A program made the position numbers and the translations under genes. Source: Chromera velia (lineage: Eukaryota; Sar; Chromeraceae). From it: 50,377 nt of DNA. This document shows positions 20,195 to 32,301 of this stretch, one piece after another. Under the pieces are notes generated by a model. The model was not told the DNA's origin, ran no database searches, and was given only the letters and a program-made list of their open reading frames with translations. Each line of letters opens with the position of its first letter. Positions within the stretch are counted from its first letter, which is position 1. Where the stretch lies: positions 22,501 through 72,877 of the forward strand of contig JAHBMJ010005231.1 of the NCBI GenBank assembly GCA_018398765.1, in the 5' to 3' direction.

Positions 20195-22925
20195 TTATTC
20201 ACTCACGTCAAGCATCCCCAATTCTGCGGCAAGTCTTTTGAGTCGCCCTTCCTCATCCTCGGGCTTCTGCTCCTTCTCGGAGTGTGTCTGTCCTGCATTC
20301 ATGCCCATTTCCCCGACTGGCGACGCCACAACCGCTGGACCCCCCCCCGAGGTGTGGTTGGTGTTCGAAATCCAAAGGGGCGGACTGGTGTCAGGCATAG
20401 ACGGAGAAGATCCAGGCCGGTCGGGGACGATGGCGGCCAGATGCTGTGACTGCCCCCCCCCTCCTCCCTCTGGGGGGATTGACGAATCTTCTGTTCCCTG
20501 GTTCGGGTTCGTCTGCTTAGGCGGGGAGGAGAACACCATTACCCCCTTCTCCTTCTCCTCCGACGAGACCCTCAACGGCCGGACGGGAACGTTCGAACTC
20601 GCGTAGGCCGACAGATCGAAGTCCAGTCCCAAGTCGCTCTTCTGCTTTTCTCCTGGTGCTGCTCCTGTCTGGCTCATGGTGTTCCCTCTGAAAGGGGCAG
20701 AGTGGGCTTGAGTTTGTTGGGCATAGGGGGAGAATGAAGGAGAGGAAGAAGGGGGGTGCATTGAAGGAACAAAGGGCGCAGACATGGGGGGTGTTGTGGT
20801 AAGAGAAGAGGGTGGGGTCATTGCAGAAGAAGAAGAAGAAGACGGGTGGGGAAATGGTGAAACGGTTCCGGTGTTCGGCTGCTGTTGTGCCCACAAAGGG
20901 GAAGGAGACGCAGACACGAAGGGGGGGCCTCCCGAGGAGGAGGAATGCTGGTGCTGCTGGGCGAGGAGCGTCGGCGTTGAGGGATGAGTGTGAGGCTGTA
21001 GGCTAACCGCTCCTGCTCCTGCTGAGGGTGTCATGAAAGGGCCGTTACTCCCCTGCCCATGGGGTGAGGTCCGAATGGGTGATGGGTGCTGAGCGTTTCC
21101 TTGGAAGAGCAAATTGACGTCTGTGGAGGGTGAAGAGGAGGGGATGGCACTGGCGGGAGGACCCGGGGCCGCTGCGGGGTCGTGGTGGAACGCTGGAGGA
21201 GCAAAAGGGGAGGCAGCAGCCCCCCCCCCTGGAAATAATGGTCCGGAGTCCGTTTGAGGGTTTGCGGATGGGGGGGGCGGGGGGGCAGCAGCAGAGGCAG
21301 GCGGAGGGAAATCAAAGTCGAGGTCCAACAAATCCACCACAGCACCCCCACCCTGCCCCCCTCCTGTGGGCGGAGGACCCGTTTTGGGGTCCGAATTCGG
21401 CTGATCAGCACTTGGCGCTGCTGGTGTTGGGACGGCAGTGAAAGCTGCGAAGGGGTCGTCGCCTCCTGCTAGGAAGGGGGATCCCTCCTCGGAGTCCTTC
21501 GGTTTTGCCTTTGTTGTGACATTGGTGCCTTCCGCCTCTCGCCCCTCGCCTACAGGTTGAACAGGGGATACGGGACGTTTCCCTGAGGGAGGCGCAATGG
21601 CAGGAACAAAAGCGGCAGAAGAGGAAGAGGAAGAAGAAACAGCCAGTGACGGAGCAGGAGGCTGAGAGGGACCCGACCCTTCCTTTCCTCCTCTGTCTCC
21701 GCCCTCATCCCCTCCTCCCTCTTCGAATGGGTTTGTGCTTTTCCTTCGCACAGCTCTGGAGGGTCCTGTACTGCCTCCCTGTGGGGTCAGGGAAGGGGAG
21801 GCTTCACTTTCGAAGGGATTGAACGGGTTGTTGCTGTCTTTCTCTTTGGCTCGAGGAGGGGGGAGGGGGGGCACGGGAGCTGAGGAAGAGGAAGAGGACG
21901 AATGACCCTGGGGGGCTTCTGTCCGGGGAGGCGGGGGCTTTGGAGGGGGTGGGCGGGAAGAGGAGGAAGAAGAGGAAGGGGGGGGATCAGGGGTTCCTGC
22001 CTTCACAACGACAGCAGGACGCTGGCGTGCCTGCGCGCTTGCTGCAGCGGCCTTTGCCTGCATTCTCTTCATGGCCCTGCGAGCATTTATTTTCATACAT
22101 TTATTAAGTAAATGCATTCTGAAATATTAAATAAGTAAATGCATTGCCTGCATTCTCTTCATGGCCCTGCGAGCAAGCGAGCGTGGAGTTAGTCCGGGAG
22201 GAAGAGACTTGATTGTAATGAATCTGCATCTCGTGGGCATCTCTCTTTTCTTTGCCTTTTCGCTTTGTGTCACTTTCTCCCTGTTTCTCTCGATCCGCTT
22301 GGCGGTCTGTTGTCTTCAGCATGCGTTTCAAGTTCTTTGCGACTATTGAGGAACAGTCCGTCCGTCCATCTATCCACCCGGGCTCAGAAAACAGGCCTGA
22401 CTCAAACCTGAAGCCAGCAAGCAAGCAAGCAGGCAAGCAAACACGGCACCCACATACACACCCACACACCCAGACCGGAGAGACAGACGAGGGGACAGAC
22501 AGACTGACTTGTCCACTTCATCGTTTAGGGACAGAAGCTCCTGCACGCACACGTAAGAGGGAGGGCACGAGGGACAGAGAGAGAAAAAAAGAAGAAGCAG
22601 ATGAAGAATGAAGGATAGGAAGCGACGAAGACAGGAAGAACGAAAGGCAGAAAGATGGAAAGAGGGAGCATTTCCACCTCCAAAGAGAAAAGGAAGGAAT
22701 GAAGTCATCGAAGACCCTTCGACGCTGTCGCATGCTTTCGTCTCGTCTCACTGCCATTTGGAGCTGTCGATGCACGACCTTCCTTCTCTTTCTCTCTTTC
22801 TCTCTTTCAGAGGCTTTTTTAAAAATTTCTCTTCAAACGCAGGAGAAAACCCATTTCACTGCGTTCGAGGCAGATACACACAAGAGCCTGTTCACCAGCA
22901 CAAACCCGCGCGCCCACACAGACAC

Positions 22926-22957
<32 letters not shown>

Positions 22958-23193
22958 GCCCCCAGACACAACCAAACCATGCCAGTCAACTGCCCGCCCC
23001 ACGCTAACAACACATCCCAATCGACCCCCCACCCCCCCACCCCCACAGACAGACACAGACAGACCGCCAATTCCGCCACCGCCTCAGGGTCTCCCATCTC
23101 CACTCTCCCCGTCACCTCCTGCACGAATGCCTGGAGCCCCGGCCACATCGAGTGCACCTGGTGCATGCAGCGACTTGTCTGCAACAACAGTCA

Positions 23194-23225
<32 letters not shown>

Positions 23226-23563
23226 GTGCGTACATGGATCTTTTGCTGAGGACCCTGCCGCGCGCAGTGAGCAAGGACAGGCGGAAGGGAATGCTGAGAG
23301 GGTCGACTTTTTGGATACGACTTCTTTCTTTCTTGATGCTCTCTTAATTCTTTTCGTACTCTGCTTTCGCCTTTCCTCCTCGCCCCTCCCCTCCCTCCCC
23401 TCCCTCCCCTCCCTCCCCTTTTCAGCTCGAGGTGAGGACTAAGTTTGTAGTAAGTCTGTGTGGTAAGTTTGGAGTATCGACAAGATAGTGAAATTGAGCG
23501 GGGAAGAAGGGAAGGAGGCCCCCCCCCCCCCCCCNNNNNNNNNNNNNNNNNNNNNNNCCCCCC

Positions 23564-23596
<33 letters not shown>

Positions 23597-26500
23597 GCTC
23601 GCTCTCGCTCGACACCGTTCTCCCTTGACATTTGGTTCGGCACAGTCTGTCAGACAGACAACAAAAGCAGACAGCACAGCACGGAATGGAAGGCTCAAGG
23701 GAGGCATGCAAGAGAAGAGAGGGCAATGGATGACCTTAAGAAATAGAAATAGAGGGCAATGGAGATACAGAACGAGAAAGAGAAGAGAGCGCAAAATTTT
23801 GAGAGGAAAGGAAGGCAAAAGAAGGGGAGAGAAGGAAAGAAAAAGGAAAGAAGAACGAACCATTTCGGAATTTGTTGTGCTTTTGAGAGTCATCAGACTC
23901 CGCCTCAGGGTCTCCACCTGCAATGTTCTCCCTCATGTAGCAGAGAGAGACAGAGAGAAAGAGAGAAAGAGGGACGGTCTGATCTCATGCCGTATCTGCC
24001 TTTCTTTTTCGAAAGCCAAGAAAGGCATTCTGCATGCTTCGATAGACAGAATGAAGAGAGGAAGGATCGCGTTAATCCCCCCTGCCCCCTCTTCTTTCTT
24101 CTTTCTGTGTTTCACAAGTGCCCCCCCTTCCCTTCCCTTCCCTTCCCTTCCCTCTCTCGGTCTGCTCCCTCCCTCACTCACTCACTCACTTGTGCTTTTG
24201 AGAGAGGCTGAGCAGCTGACGGCTTGATGTGACTCTGGAGGTTCTGGTCAAACGCTGGAGACCTCTGCATGCAGTGGAGTCGAGTCGAGTCGAGTCGAAC
24301 GGCATTCATGAAAGGAAGGAAGGAAGGCACAAGGAGTAGCTAGGAAAGAGGAAGGAAGGAAATTGAGCAAAACGAAGGTCCACGTTTCTTTCATTCATCG
24401 TTTCTGCTTGTCGACACCCACATAAACATACACATACACACACGCGCACAGAAAGGCCCACGAAAGAAAATTCTTCAATTTCTGTCGGGTGACCCAAAAG
24501 CCCTTCCAAGCAATCCACCCATCAGTACACCAACACTAAAGCAAGTGGCGTACATTTCCTATCAGTATGCAGACCTTAAGTGACGCTTGCATGCGTCAAA
24601 TAAATAAATAAATAAAGAAACAAAGAAAGAAAGCAGCCAACAGACGCCTGAGAAAGACGGAACTCTCACCGTGAGGTAGAGAAATCAAAACAACACCATG
24701 AGGCTCTGATCGTCCTATTCGCTTCCCTCCTTCCTTTCTCCCTTCCCTTCTTCCCTTGGACAGATACCATCACCCACCCACCCACTCACCTCTGCTCCTT
24801 TGACCATGAACCTCTGTTTGATGTCCCTGTGAGGAAAGTCGACGCCCTCGGCCTTCAAACGCCTGCGAGAAACAACGATAAAGAAAAACAAATACACGTA
24901 AGAATGTGCAATATCAGTCCACAAAGGCAGATAGATGCCACAGGACCTCGGGAGAGACACAGCGAAGGACAGAGACGGTGGGCGAATGGATGTGTGACAA
25001 TGTTCAGGTGTATTTTCCTCCTTTTTCGTTTTCCTTCGTTTCGGAAGTGCTTTTTCCGGTCTCCTCTCGTCTGGTCCTGCGGCTGGTTTGGTCTCTCCAG
25101 CTGTTGCCTGCCTTTCTGCAATGCATCGATCGGATTATTCGGTCTCTCTCTTCTGTTGCACCACGCCGCTTCCCCCATCTCGCCCTCTCTCCCAAAGAGG
25201 ACGGACAGCCGCACACTCCCACTTTCCCTCCTTTCGCCAATCGCCTCTTTGCGTTTGACGGTTTCCCCTGTGTTTTCTTGATTGCTTTGCCTGAATTCTG
25301 CCTGTCCAACGCAGTTGGCTGTTTGTATTCATCCATCCTTCACGGAGACGGACGGCAGGATCAAAGCAATGAAGGCCCCCCAAACCGTCCCCACGTACGC
25401 ACCCACCTGTACGCGTTGAGAATTCCGGCACACCGCCGTTCCTCGAGCATGAAGCTGTCTGCACACGCACGCATGCATGCCCCCGTGGCAAACACAGTGT
25501 GATGAGAATATCGGTCTGGGGGGGGAGAGTTGGAAGAAAGAGTGAGTGTCTGTCACGTAAGGGAAGGTAAAACACTAAGCGACCACCCAGGACAAAATTG
25601 CAAAGGTGACTGGAGGAGAGAGAGCATTTGTTTCTCTCCCTATCATTCTCTCTCAAAAACACACACAGAGACCAGAGAAGAAGGAAAAAGGAGAGAAAAA
25701 GAAAGAAAGCACAAGAAGAAACAAAAATGAAGAAAAGCCGAGAGAAAAACAACCAACCAACTAAACAAAAAACAAAACAAACCAATACAAAAACAAAAAG
25801 ACAAACGGACCGTGCCACAATTGGATCAGCGACAGGATTTTCTCATGGATGGGTCGGAGCTCGGGCCTCACCTTCACAGGATCCGCCATGCCTCTGCGTG
25901 CATACATCCGTTCATGCAGTCATGCGTTTGTGCATTCATCCATCCATCCATCCATCCATCCATCTGTCCGTCCGTCCATGCAGCATTGAGGAATAAATAT
26001 GGATTCATTGAGCCTGCAGGGCGTCACTCTTTCACGCCAACTTCCGTCATGCATGCAGGCCCCCCCCCCCAATTCTGCCAGAAGGTTTCCCTGCCGATCC
26101 TTTGGAGAGAGAAAAGTAGAAAAAAAGGAACAGAGCATTCTTTCGTGCGACTCGTGTGCACTTCTGTTCGTTCGACATTCAAGTGTAGTCAGAGCGAAAC
26201 GGAGAAAGAAAAAAAAAAAAGAAAGAAAGGAAAAAAAAAAAAAAAGAAAGAAAGGTCGGATCGAGGCCTCACTCACAAAACCGCCTGCCTTCATTTGATT
26301 TTGCCCGGACCGATGGAACAGAAAGGAAGGGAAGAGGAAGGAAGCCAGTGTCATGCACCCAAAGGATTTTCCTTTTTTCTCGACTGTCCCTCCCGCACCT
26401 TCCAACTGTCGTTCGTTTCACCCCAAAGCTTTGACGACACATTCTCATGGGAAGGATCCCAAAGGAAGGGGAGCGCAGGGAACAAATGACGAGCCGATGC

Positions 26501-27025
26501 ACGGAGCGAAAGAGAAAGATACACAGAGCCATACGGAAATGCAGCCACAACCGTACGGGAAAAAGAGCACCCTCTGAAGAGACCAACCCGCAAACGAGCA
26601 GAGAACTAGACAAACCAACCAACGCATACACAAGCAAAGAAAGAAAGAAAGTGAAAAAAGGCCAACCACTGAAAAAAGGCCAACCGACCCACCGACCGAC
26701 CCTTCCCGTTCCTCAAATATCATTTGGAGCCCTTTGTTGAGTTTGCCGTCCCAGTTGGGGATTAGCTCGGTCTGCCTGAGCATGTGCCGAAGGACCTTCA
26801 TGAAATCGTCAGTCATGTACTCGGCAAATTTGACCCCGAGGTTCTTCACCAAAATCTCCATCAGCTGCAGACAGACAGATACAGACAGGAAGCAAACAAG
26901 CACCAGCAAAGGCCAGTCAGGCACCGGATGAAATTCGGTTGAGCATAAAGACAGACAGCCTATACGTTTCTTCTTCTTCTCAGACATACAGAAAGACAGA
27001 CAGACAAGCGGACAGACAGACAGAC

Positions 27026-27065
<40 letters not shown>

Positions 27066-28096
27066 CAAACAGGCACCGCGTTGAAACGGCGAGGCTCTTG
27101 AGGGCAACCATCGCAATGAAAGTCACGAGAGAACGGCCGAATGGAGTCATGTGATTGCCTAGAGAGGAACCGCCAACGTGAAGGTGCGACGAACAAGCGC
27201 CAGTGAGTCGCCGGAAGGAATCCCGCGGCCTTCCTTGCAGGGATCCGGTCGGCAGGCGATCCACTCAGTTAGACAGTTACTCAGTCAGTTAATTAGACAG
27301 TCAGTCAGTCCAACGGAAAAGAATTATTGGTGAAAATAAGTTTCAGGCACAAAAGAAAATGAATGGGAGAAATAGAAAGGCTAATAGAAATTAGCCAAAA
27401 CGGAGTCGACGGAGGAAGAGAACGGAAGAGAGGAGAGCCACGGGATGACATAACAGGAATGAAAAGCAACGAAAGGATGAGCTTAAACACTATTGCTCGC
27501 ACAAGAAGCTCATTCGATGCGCTAACGAGTGTGAGGGCAGTCAAGGGAGCGGGGTGAACCAGATAGACGGTGGGAAAGACATTGAATCTTTCACGGCGAA
27601 ATCGGGCAGGGGGGCTGAAATCAAGGAACACAAGAACAGCGTCTGCCGTCCACAAAAGGTACGGACAAGAAGCTCGGTGACCGCCAAAAAGAATCGCATG
27701 AAAAAGAGAAACGCGCAAGAAGCAAATAAAAAACCAGAGCATGACAGGAACACCGGTCGAATGGTTTTTTTTTTGTTCAAACGAAAAGGCAGACGGAAAG
27801 TCGCACCCGGTTTCTGCTCTCACCCACCCACACGGCTCGGAGAGTCTGTCTTCGGGCAAAGATGGGAACAAAAAAGCCAATGAATTTCTCGCACTGACCT
27901 CCAGCGTAAGGTGTATGACTTTATAATCGTGTTTCTTCAGTCGGGTTCTCAAATAGGCCAGCACGGCCTGAGAGTAGCCGGGGTGTTCGTTGAGTTCGTC
28001 CACAATTTCGATGCACGTGCCGATGTTCAGGTCGCCCTTCTGCAGCTGCTGATCGATCAACCGAACAGCCCTCACACCGTCCGCGTAAGATGACAT
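20195..28096 (-). CDS. VHS-GAT domain endosomal/clathrin adaptor (TOM1-like), 10 exons
   Basis: Minus-strand exons: 28096-27899, 26864-26701, 25866-25811, 25458-25407, 24862-24790, 23917-23861, 23178-23065, about 22763-22713 (tentative), 22540-22509 and 22076-20195. Phases agree throughout; the product is about 890 residues. Residues 1-181 form a VHS domain: NIGTCIEIVDELN, KVIHLTLELMEILVKNLG, KILSLIQLW, ILNAYRRLKAEGVDFP. About 182-270 is GAT-like, ending ELLSLNDEVDKAMKRM. The long Pro/Ser/Gln-rich tail carries sorting motifs: NPFNPF and NPFEEG (EH-domain ligands), DPFAAF (AP2-appendage type) and LLDLD (clathrin box). VHS-GAT proteins bind ubiquitinated cargo and clathrin on endosomes; that role is inferred. 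The acceptor of exon 3 is weak (CAG is replaced by GAG). The ATG is the first in frame; the upstream extension would start at GTG. Confidence 0.9.
22054..22175 (-). repeat. Duplicated acceptor and start of the last exon of the VHS-GAT gene
   Basis: The same 32 bases, covering the acceptor GCTCGCAG and the start of the last exon, occur at 22054-22085 and 22144-22175, 90 bp apart. On the minus strand the distal copy comes first. Only the copy at 22076 continues into the long open exon. The other runs into an AT-rich insert with a stop codon. The insert contains a direct repeat of AAGTAAATGCATT. Confidence 0.9.
22921..22958. repeat. (CA)n microsatellite in a VHS-GAT intron
   Basis: A CA-repeat tract in the intron downstream of the exon at 23178-23065. 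A second one lies at about 23194-23222, immediately upstream of that exon, so this exon is bracketed by CA repeats. Confidence 0.85.
23535..23557. other. Assembly gap (23 N)
   Basis: A run of N between poly-C tracts in an intron of the VHS-GAT gene. No exon appears to be lost, since phases on both sides agree. Confidence 0.98.
26985..27062. repeat. (CAGA)n array in VHS-GAT intron 1
   Basis: An imperfect CAGA/CAGACAGG tetranucleotide array, upstream (in transcript terms) of the exon at 26864. On the minus strand it reads TCTG/CCTG and leads towards the acceptor CTGCAG, matching the acceptor-linked arrays elsewhere in the window. Confidence 0.85.
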
Positions 28097-29146
28097 TTTC
28101 TCCAGAGTCGCCCTCTGTGGACTCACACACCGGCCTGCTGCTTGGTGAGGTCACAGGCCCACAGGATCTGTTGTCTCTGCTGTGTAGTGTATGAATGAAA
28201 GCTAGGAGACGTACGGCAACAGTCAGTTCGTTGAAACAATTAATCCATCGATTGATCTCCCGGTTCCGTCCATGTCAGTCGGAGAGGACGCTGCGGATCG
28301 CTTACGCGTGGTGAATCGGGGCAACGATAGAATCAGTCGGGATCTGGCGAACAGAGCGATCATATTGCTCCGCATCGTGGGTTCTTGCAAGGATCTTGGT
28401 CCGATTCGGTATGATTCGGTCGATGGTCCGGCCATGCAATGATGGCGGCGGCGCCACCATGCGGCGCCTGCGCGGGTTGCATGCGTCAATTCAGATCCGA
28501 CGGCCTGAGTCCGTGAGTCAGTCAGTGAGCCCCGCCTTAGTATACATCTGTATTGCATGAGAATTAATTTATTAAAAGAGACACACTCTCCCCGCTCTGT
28601 ATTGAAGTCTGAGCGCGTGGGATTGGTGAGTGACTTAGAAAAGTACGCGTGCAGTGAATATTAATAAACAATATATTAATTATAATGAATATATATATAT
28701 ATATATATAATATCGATATGTATGAATGCGCTCGCGCGCGATGTTCGTTCTGGGGCCTCTAGCTATGGAATTAATTAATTGATACAGATGGCAGCTCTGC
28801 GTGCACGCCACGAAGGGACGGATATATCGGTCAGTCACTTCAGAAAATTGGTCGACTGTTAATTGCAGCAAGCACGTATTCATGCGTGTTCCTGCTTGCC
28901 ACCACTCTTCCTGCAGCAGAACGAGAAGCGGGAAACCGAAAGGAACAAGAGTTGTAGATGGTAGCTCAACCTACTGCAAGGCAAGACAAAGCTGAGAGCT
29001 AATTGCGAGGATTTGGAAGGGATTCATCCAACTGATTTCAGCCAGCGTTCTCTTTAACCGCTTGCTGACTCCCATCTCTGGTCGGTCAGGCGGGAAGTTT
29101 CTCTCTCAATCAGCCTCCTCTACCGACGAAGAGCCACCTAGCTGAG
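28097..29146. promoter_or_regulatory. Shared 5' region of divergent VHS-GAT and PP2C genes
   Basis: The two start codons point away from each other with about 1.05 kb between them, so both promoters must lie here. It contains AT-rich stretches including a (TA)n run at about 28690-28709 and a CGCGCGCG run just after, but no motif I can assign. No exon is visible. Shared regulation is possible but not shown by the sequence. Confidence 0.5.
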
Positions 29147-32080
29147 ATGGCGCATAACAGACGGAACAAAGGCGCCTGGGGGAGTGCCAGGCCCGGGTTC
29201 TGGGCAGGTGGAATAACAGCGACTCACCCTCATAAGAAGATGGACTTGATGAAATTCAACCTGCCTTCCCTGCAAGACGGGGACGACTGCAATGACGATG
29301 CTTGGCTTCTCTCGGAGGCAGCCTCAATACTGGTGATATGCGACGGCATCGGCTCTCTGCGACTCCACAACCTCAACGGCTTCCAGCTCCCGTGTGAGGT
29401 TGCAAGGGACATAATAAGCCGACGAATCTGGAATAGGAGGCCGTTCCCGAAAGATGACCTGCCCGCAACTGTCTACAGATCGCTCGTGGAGAGGGAAGAG
29501 GTGGGTGGCGTTAACGATTTGTGCATGCGATTTGCAAATCCTTTCGCTTGCTTCACCAGCTTGCCCCTCTCGCCGTTTTACTTTGTCTTCCCGCTTGCGT
29601 TCTTCTTGCCATCCTTCTCTTCTGTCTGATCTTCGATTCTCCCGACCTCCGAAAGACGCTCACATGCACCGACATGCATGCGTCAGTCAGTCTGATACCT
29701 CCCTCCCTCAGTCTCCCTCTCTCTCTCTCTTTCAGAGTTCTTCTCAAAGCTCCGGCCTCTCTTCTCCTTCGACCACCCACCTGTGGGTGTGAAGCTGCTT
29801 CAGAACAGTATTGCTGCGTTCGCGTGAATCTTCCAATCGCAGACAAGTCCGTCACAGTGCGTCGGTCTGTCTCACTGACTGCCTGACTGCCTGCAGGTGG
29901 GAGCGACCACCGTGATGCTGGCATACATGACGGAGTCGGGTGCCTTGCAGACGTTCAACATGGGCGACTCGGGATGGGTTCTCCTGAGGATCATGAGGGG
30001 GGGAGAGAAGACATGCGGACTGGAAATTGTGGGAAGGTCGAAAGAGACGTCAGTCAGTCAGTCAGTCAGTCAGTTAGTCAGTCAGTTAGTCAGTCAGTCA
30101 GTCAGTCAGACAGTCAGTCAGTCAGTCAGTCAGTCAGTCAGTCAGTCAAACAGGCAGCACGTAGAAGCCCGCGCAGGAGGGTAGACAAACAACTGTGTCT
30201 CAGACGGCACTTAGGAAATATGCATGCCTATTGGTCCATCAGTCGGTCAGGCAAGCAACCAGCTGCACAGATGAAGTGAACTCCAACTGGAACCCTTTCT
30301 TTTCTATCTGTGACTCTGTTACACCTGCTCCCTCCTCCGTGAAGACTTCATGTGTTCTTTTCTGAACTTTAAAAGGGTTCTTCACTCTCTCATGCATCTA
30401 TCAATGAAGGAAGGAACGACCGATTGTATGTGTGTATGTGTATGTGTGCGTGCAGTTCCAGAAGCTTCAACGAGCCCCTTCAGTTGTGCACGGTCTCCAG
30501 GCGGGGAATGGGGGGGCAGAGGGGGGGAATGGGAATGGGAGGGAGACCGCGGTCCCTGTCTGTGGATGGGTACATCTCCGTCTCGGCAGCTGCAGGGCCG
30601 TGGGAGTCGGAGCTCTGGTCGAACTGTCAGAACGCAGATATGCAGGTAGGTAGGTCTCTGGTCGAACTGTCAGAACGCAGATATGCAGGTAGGTAGGCAG
30701 GTGAGTGAGTGCAGCGCTTGGGGGGATGGGTGCTCACTCGAGTCGCGTTGGTAGACGTGGGGCTGTTTTGAGAGGTCTTCCTGTTCCGTTCTCCCTCCTT
30801 CCTTCTCTTCTGTTCTCCTCTCTTCTATTCCCTTCCCTTCTCTTTCTGCAAATAGATAGAAGGAAAGCCACATCGATCGATCAAACAGCCAGACCATGCA
30901 GCATGGATTGCAAATGCTTGCTGCATGTCTTTCTGTGCATCTGGTTCAAATCACCCGGCCGGCTGCTTCCTTCCTTCCTTCCATCTATGAATAGAATCTC
31001 TGTCTGTCTGGTTGAGGGGGCATTGCTTCCCTTCCCTTCCCTTCCCTTCCTGCTCTCTTCCTTCCTTCTGTGGATCGCCACTCATACTGCCCCCCCCCTT
31101 TTTTTAGACACGGGAGCTCATGCCGTAAATCCGTTCCTGGCTGGGGGCCTAGACTGAATTCGAGAGAGAGAGAAAAGGGCGGTGATGGAAGGAAGGAAAG
31201 AAAGAAAGAAAGAAAGAAAGGACAAAAAAGAAAGGAAGAAAGGACAAAAAAGAAAGGAAGGAAGAAAGAAAGGTTGGAGAGGAGAGCTGATCAAGGTCTT
31301 GTAACCACCTGCTCCGCCTTGCATGCGCGCGTGTCTGCCTGCCTGAATTTGCCCGCAGTTGGTTGCCACCGCCCCTGGTGACATTCTCATCGGTTTCACA
31401 GACGGCTTCTTGGATAACGTCACCGACGACGAGATTCTTCAGATCGCCTCGCAGTGGCTCGAAACAGCGGCAGAGAAGGGAGAGGAGGGACCTCCAAACC
31501 CAGACGATCTGGCACTTGCCTTAGCTCGGGTCAGTTAATTCGGGGGGTCTCGAAAGAGAGAGGGGGGGCTAAGCCTTTTGTGTGGCTGTGTGTGTGTGTG
31601 TCACAGCTAGAGGGACGCGCATGCAGGCATGCAGGCCATATAGATCTATAGATAGAGAGAAGTTATCGGCACTTCAGAAAGAAAAAACAAGGAAGGAAGG
31701 GAGGAAGGAAGGAAGGAAGGAAGGAAGGAAGCGTGTTTGTTCTTCAATTCTTGCGGGGTGAGCGAGGTGAGATCAACTGGGAAGAAGAGGAGAAGGACGG
31801 GAAGGTTGGGTCCTTCGTCTCTCATTTGATTTGAATTGATGCGCGCTCTCTCTCTGTGTGAGTTCCTTCCGGTCAGGGAGGCTTCAACGAGTGGATGCAT
31901 GTAGGACCGGGTGGGACGTTTCGGTTGAGGAGCTAGGGGAGTTTCATATGGAGAGAGTACATGCATGCATGTGGGTGTGTGAGCTAGAGGGGTCAACAGA
32001 GGCTTGAACAGGACGTCCATGCACCGAAGCTTACAGAGGGAGGATATTGATGCAAGGATGGTCTGAATGTCCTCGTTTCA

Positions 32081-32114
<34 letters not shown>

Positions 32115-32266
32115 GCTGCCTGCCGTGCACCCCTGCATGATCTCTCCTATACTGCAGGAGGCTTTCAGAAAAGGGTGCAAGTACAGTTGGGAAGAGATGG
32201 ACAAGAACCTCTATGACCCTCATCTCATGGTCCGTCGGCCTTGTCTTCCTCTCTTTTTGATTTGAT

Positions 32267-32301
<35 letters not shown>

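Noticed and set aside
20784-21472. Plus-strand open frames opposite the VHS-GAT tail
   Set aside because: They are antisense shadows of the long minus-strand exon, which has the coherent motifs and splice connections.
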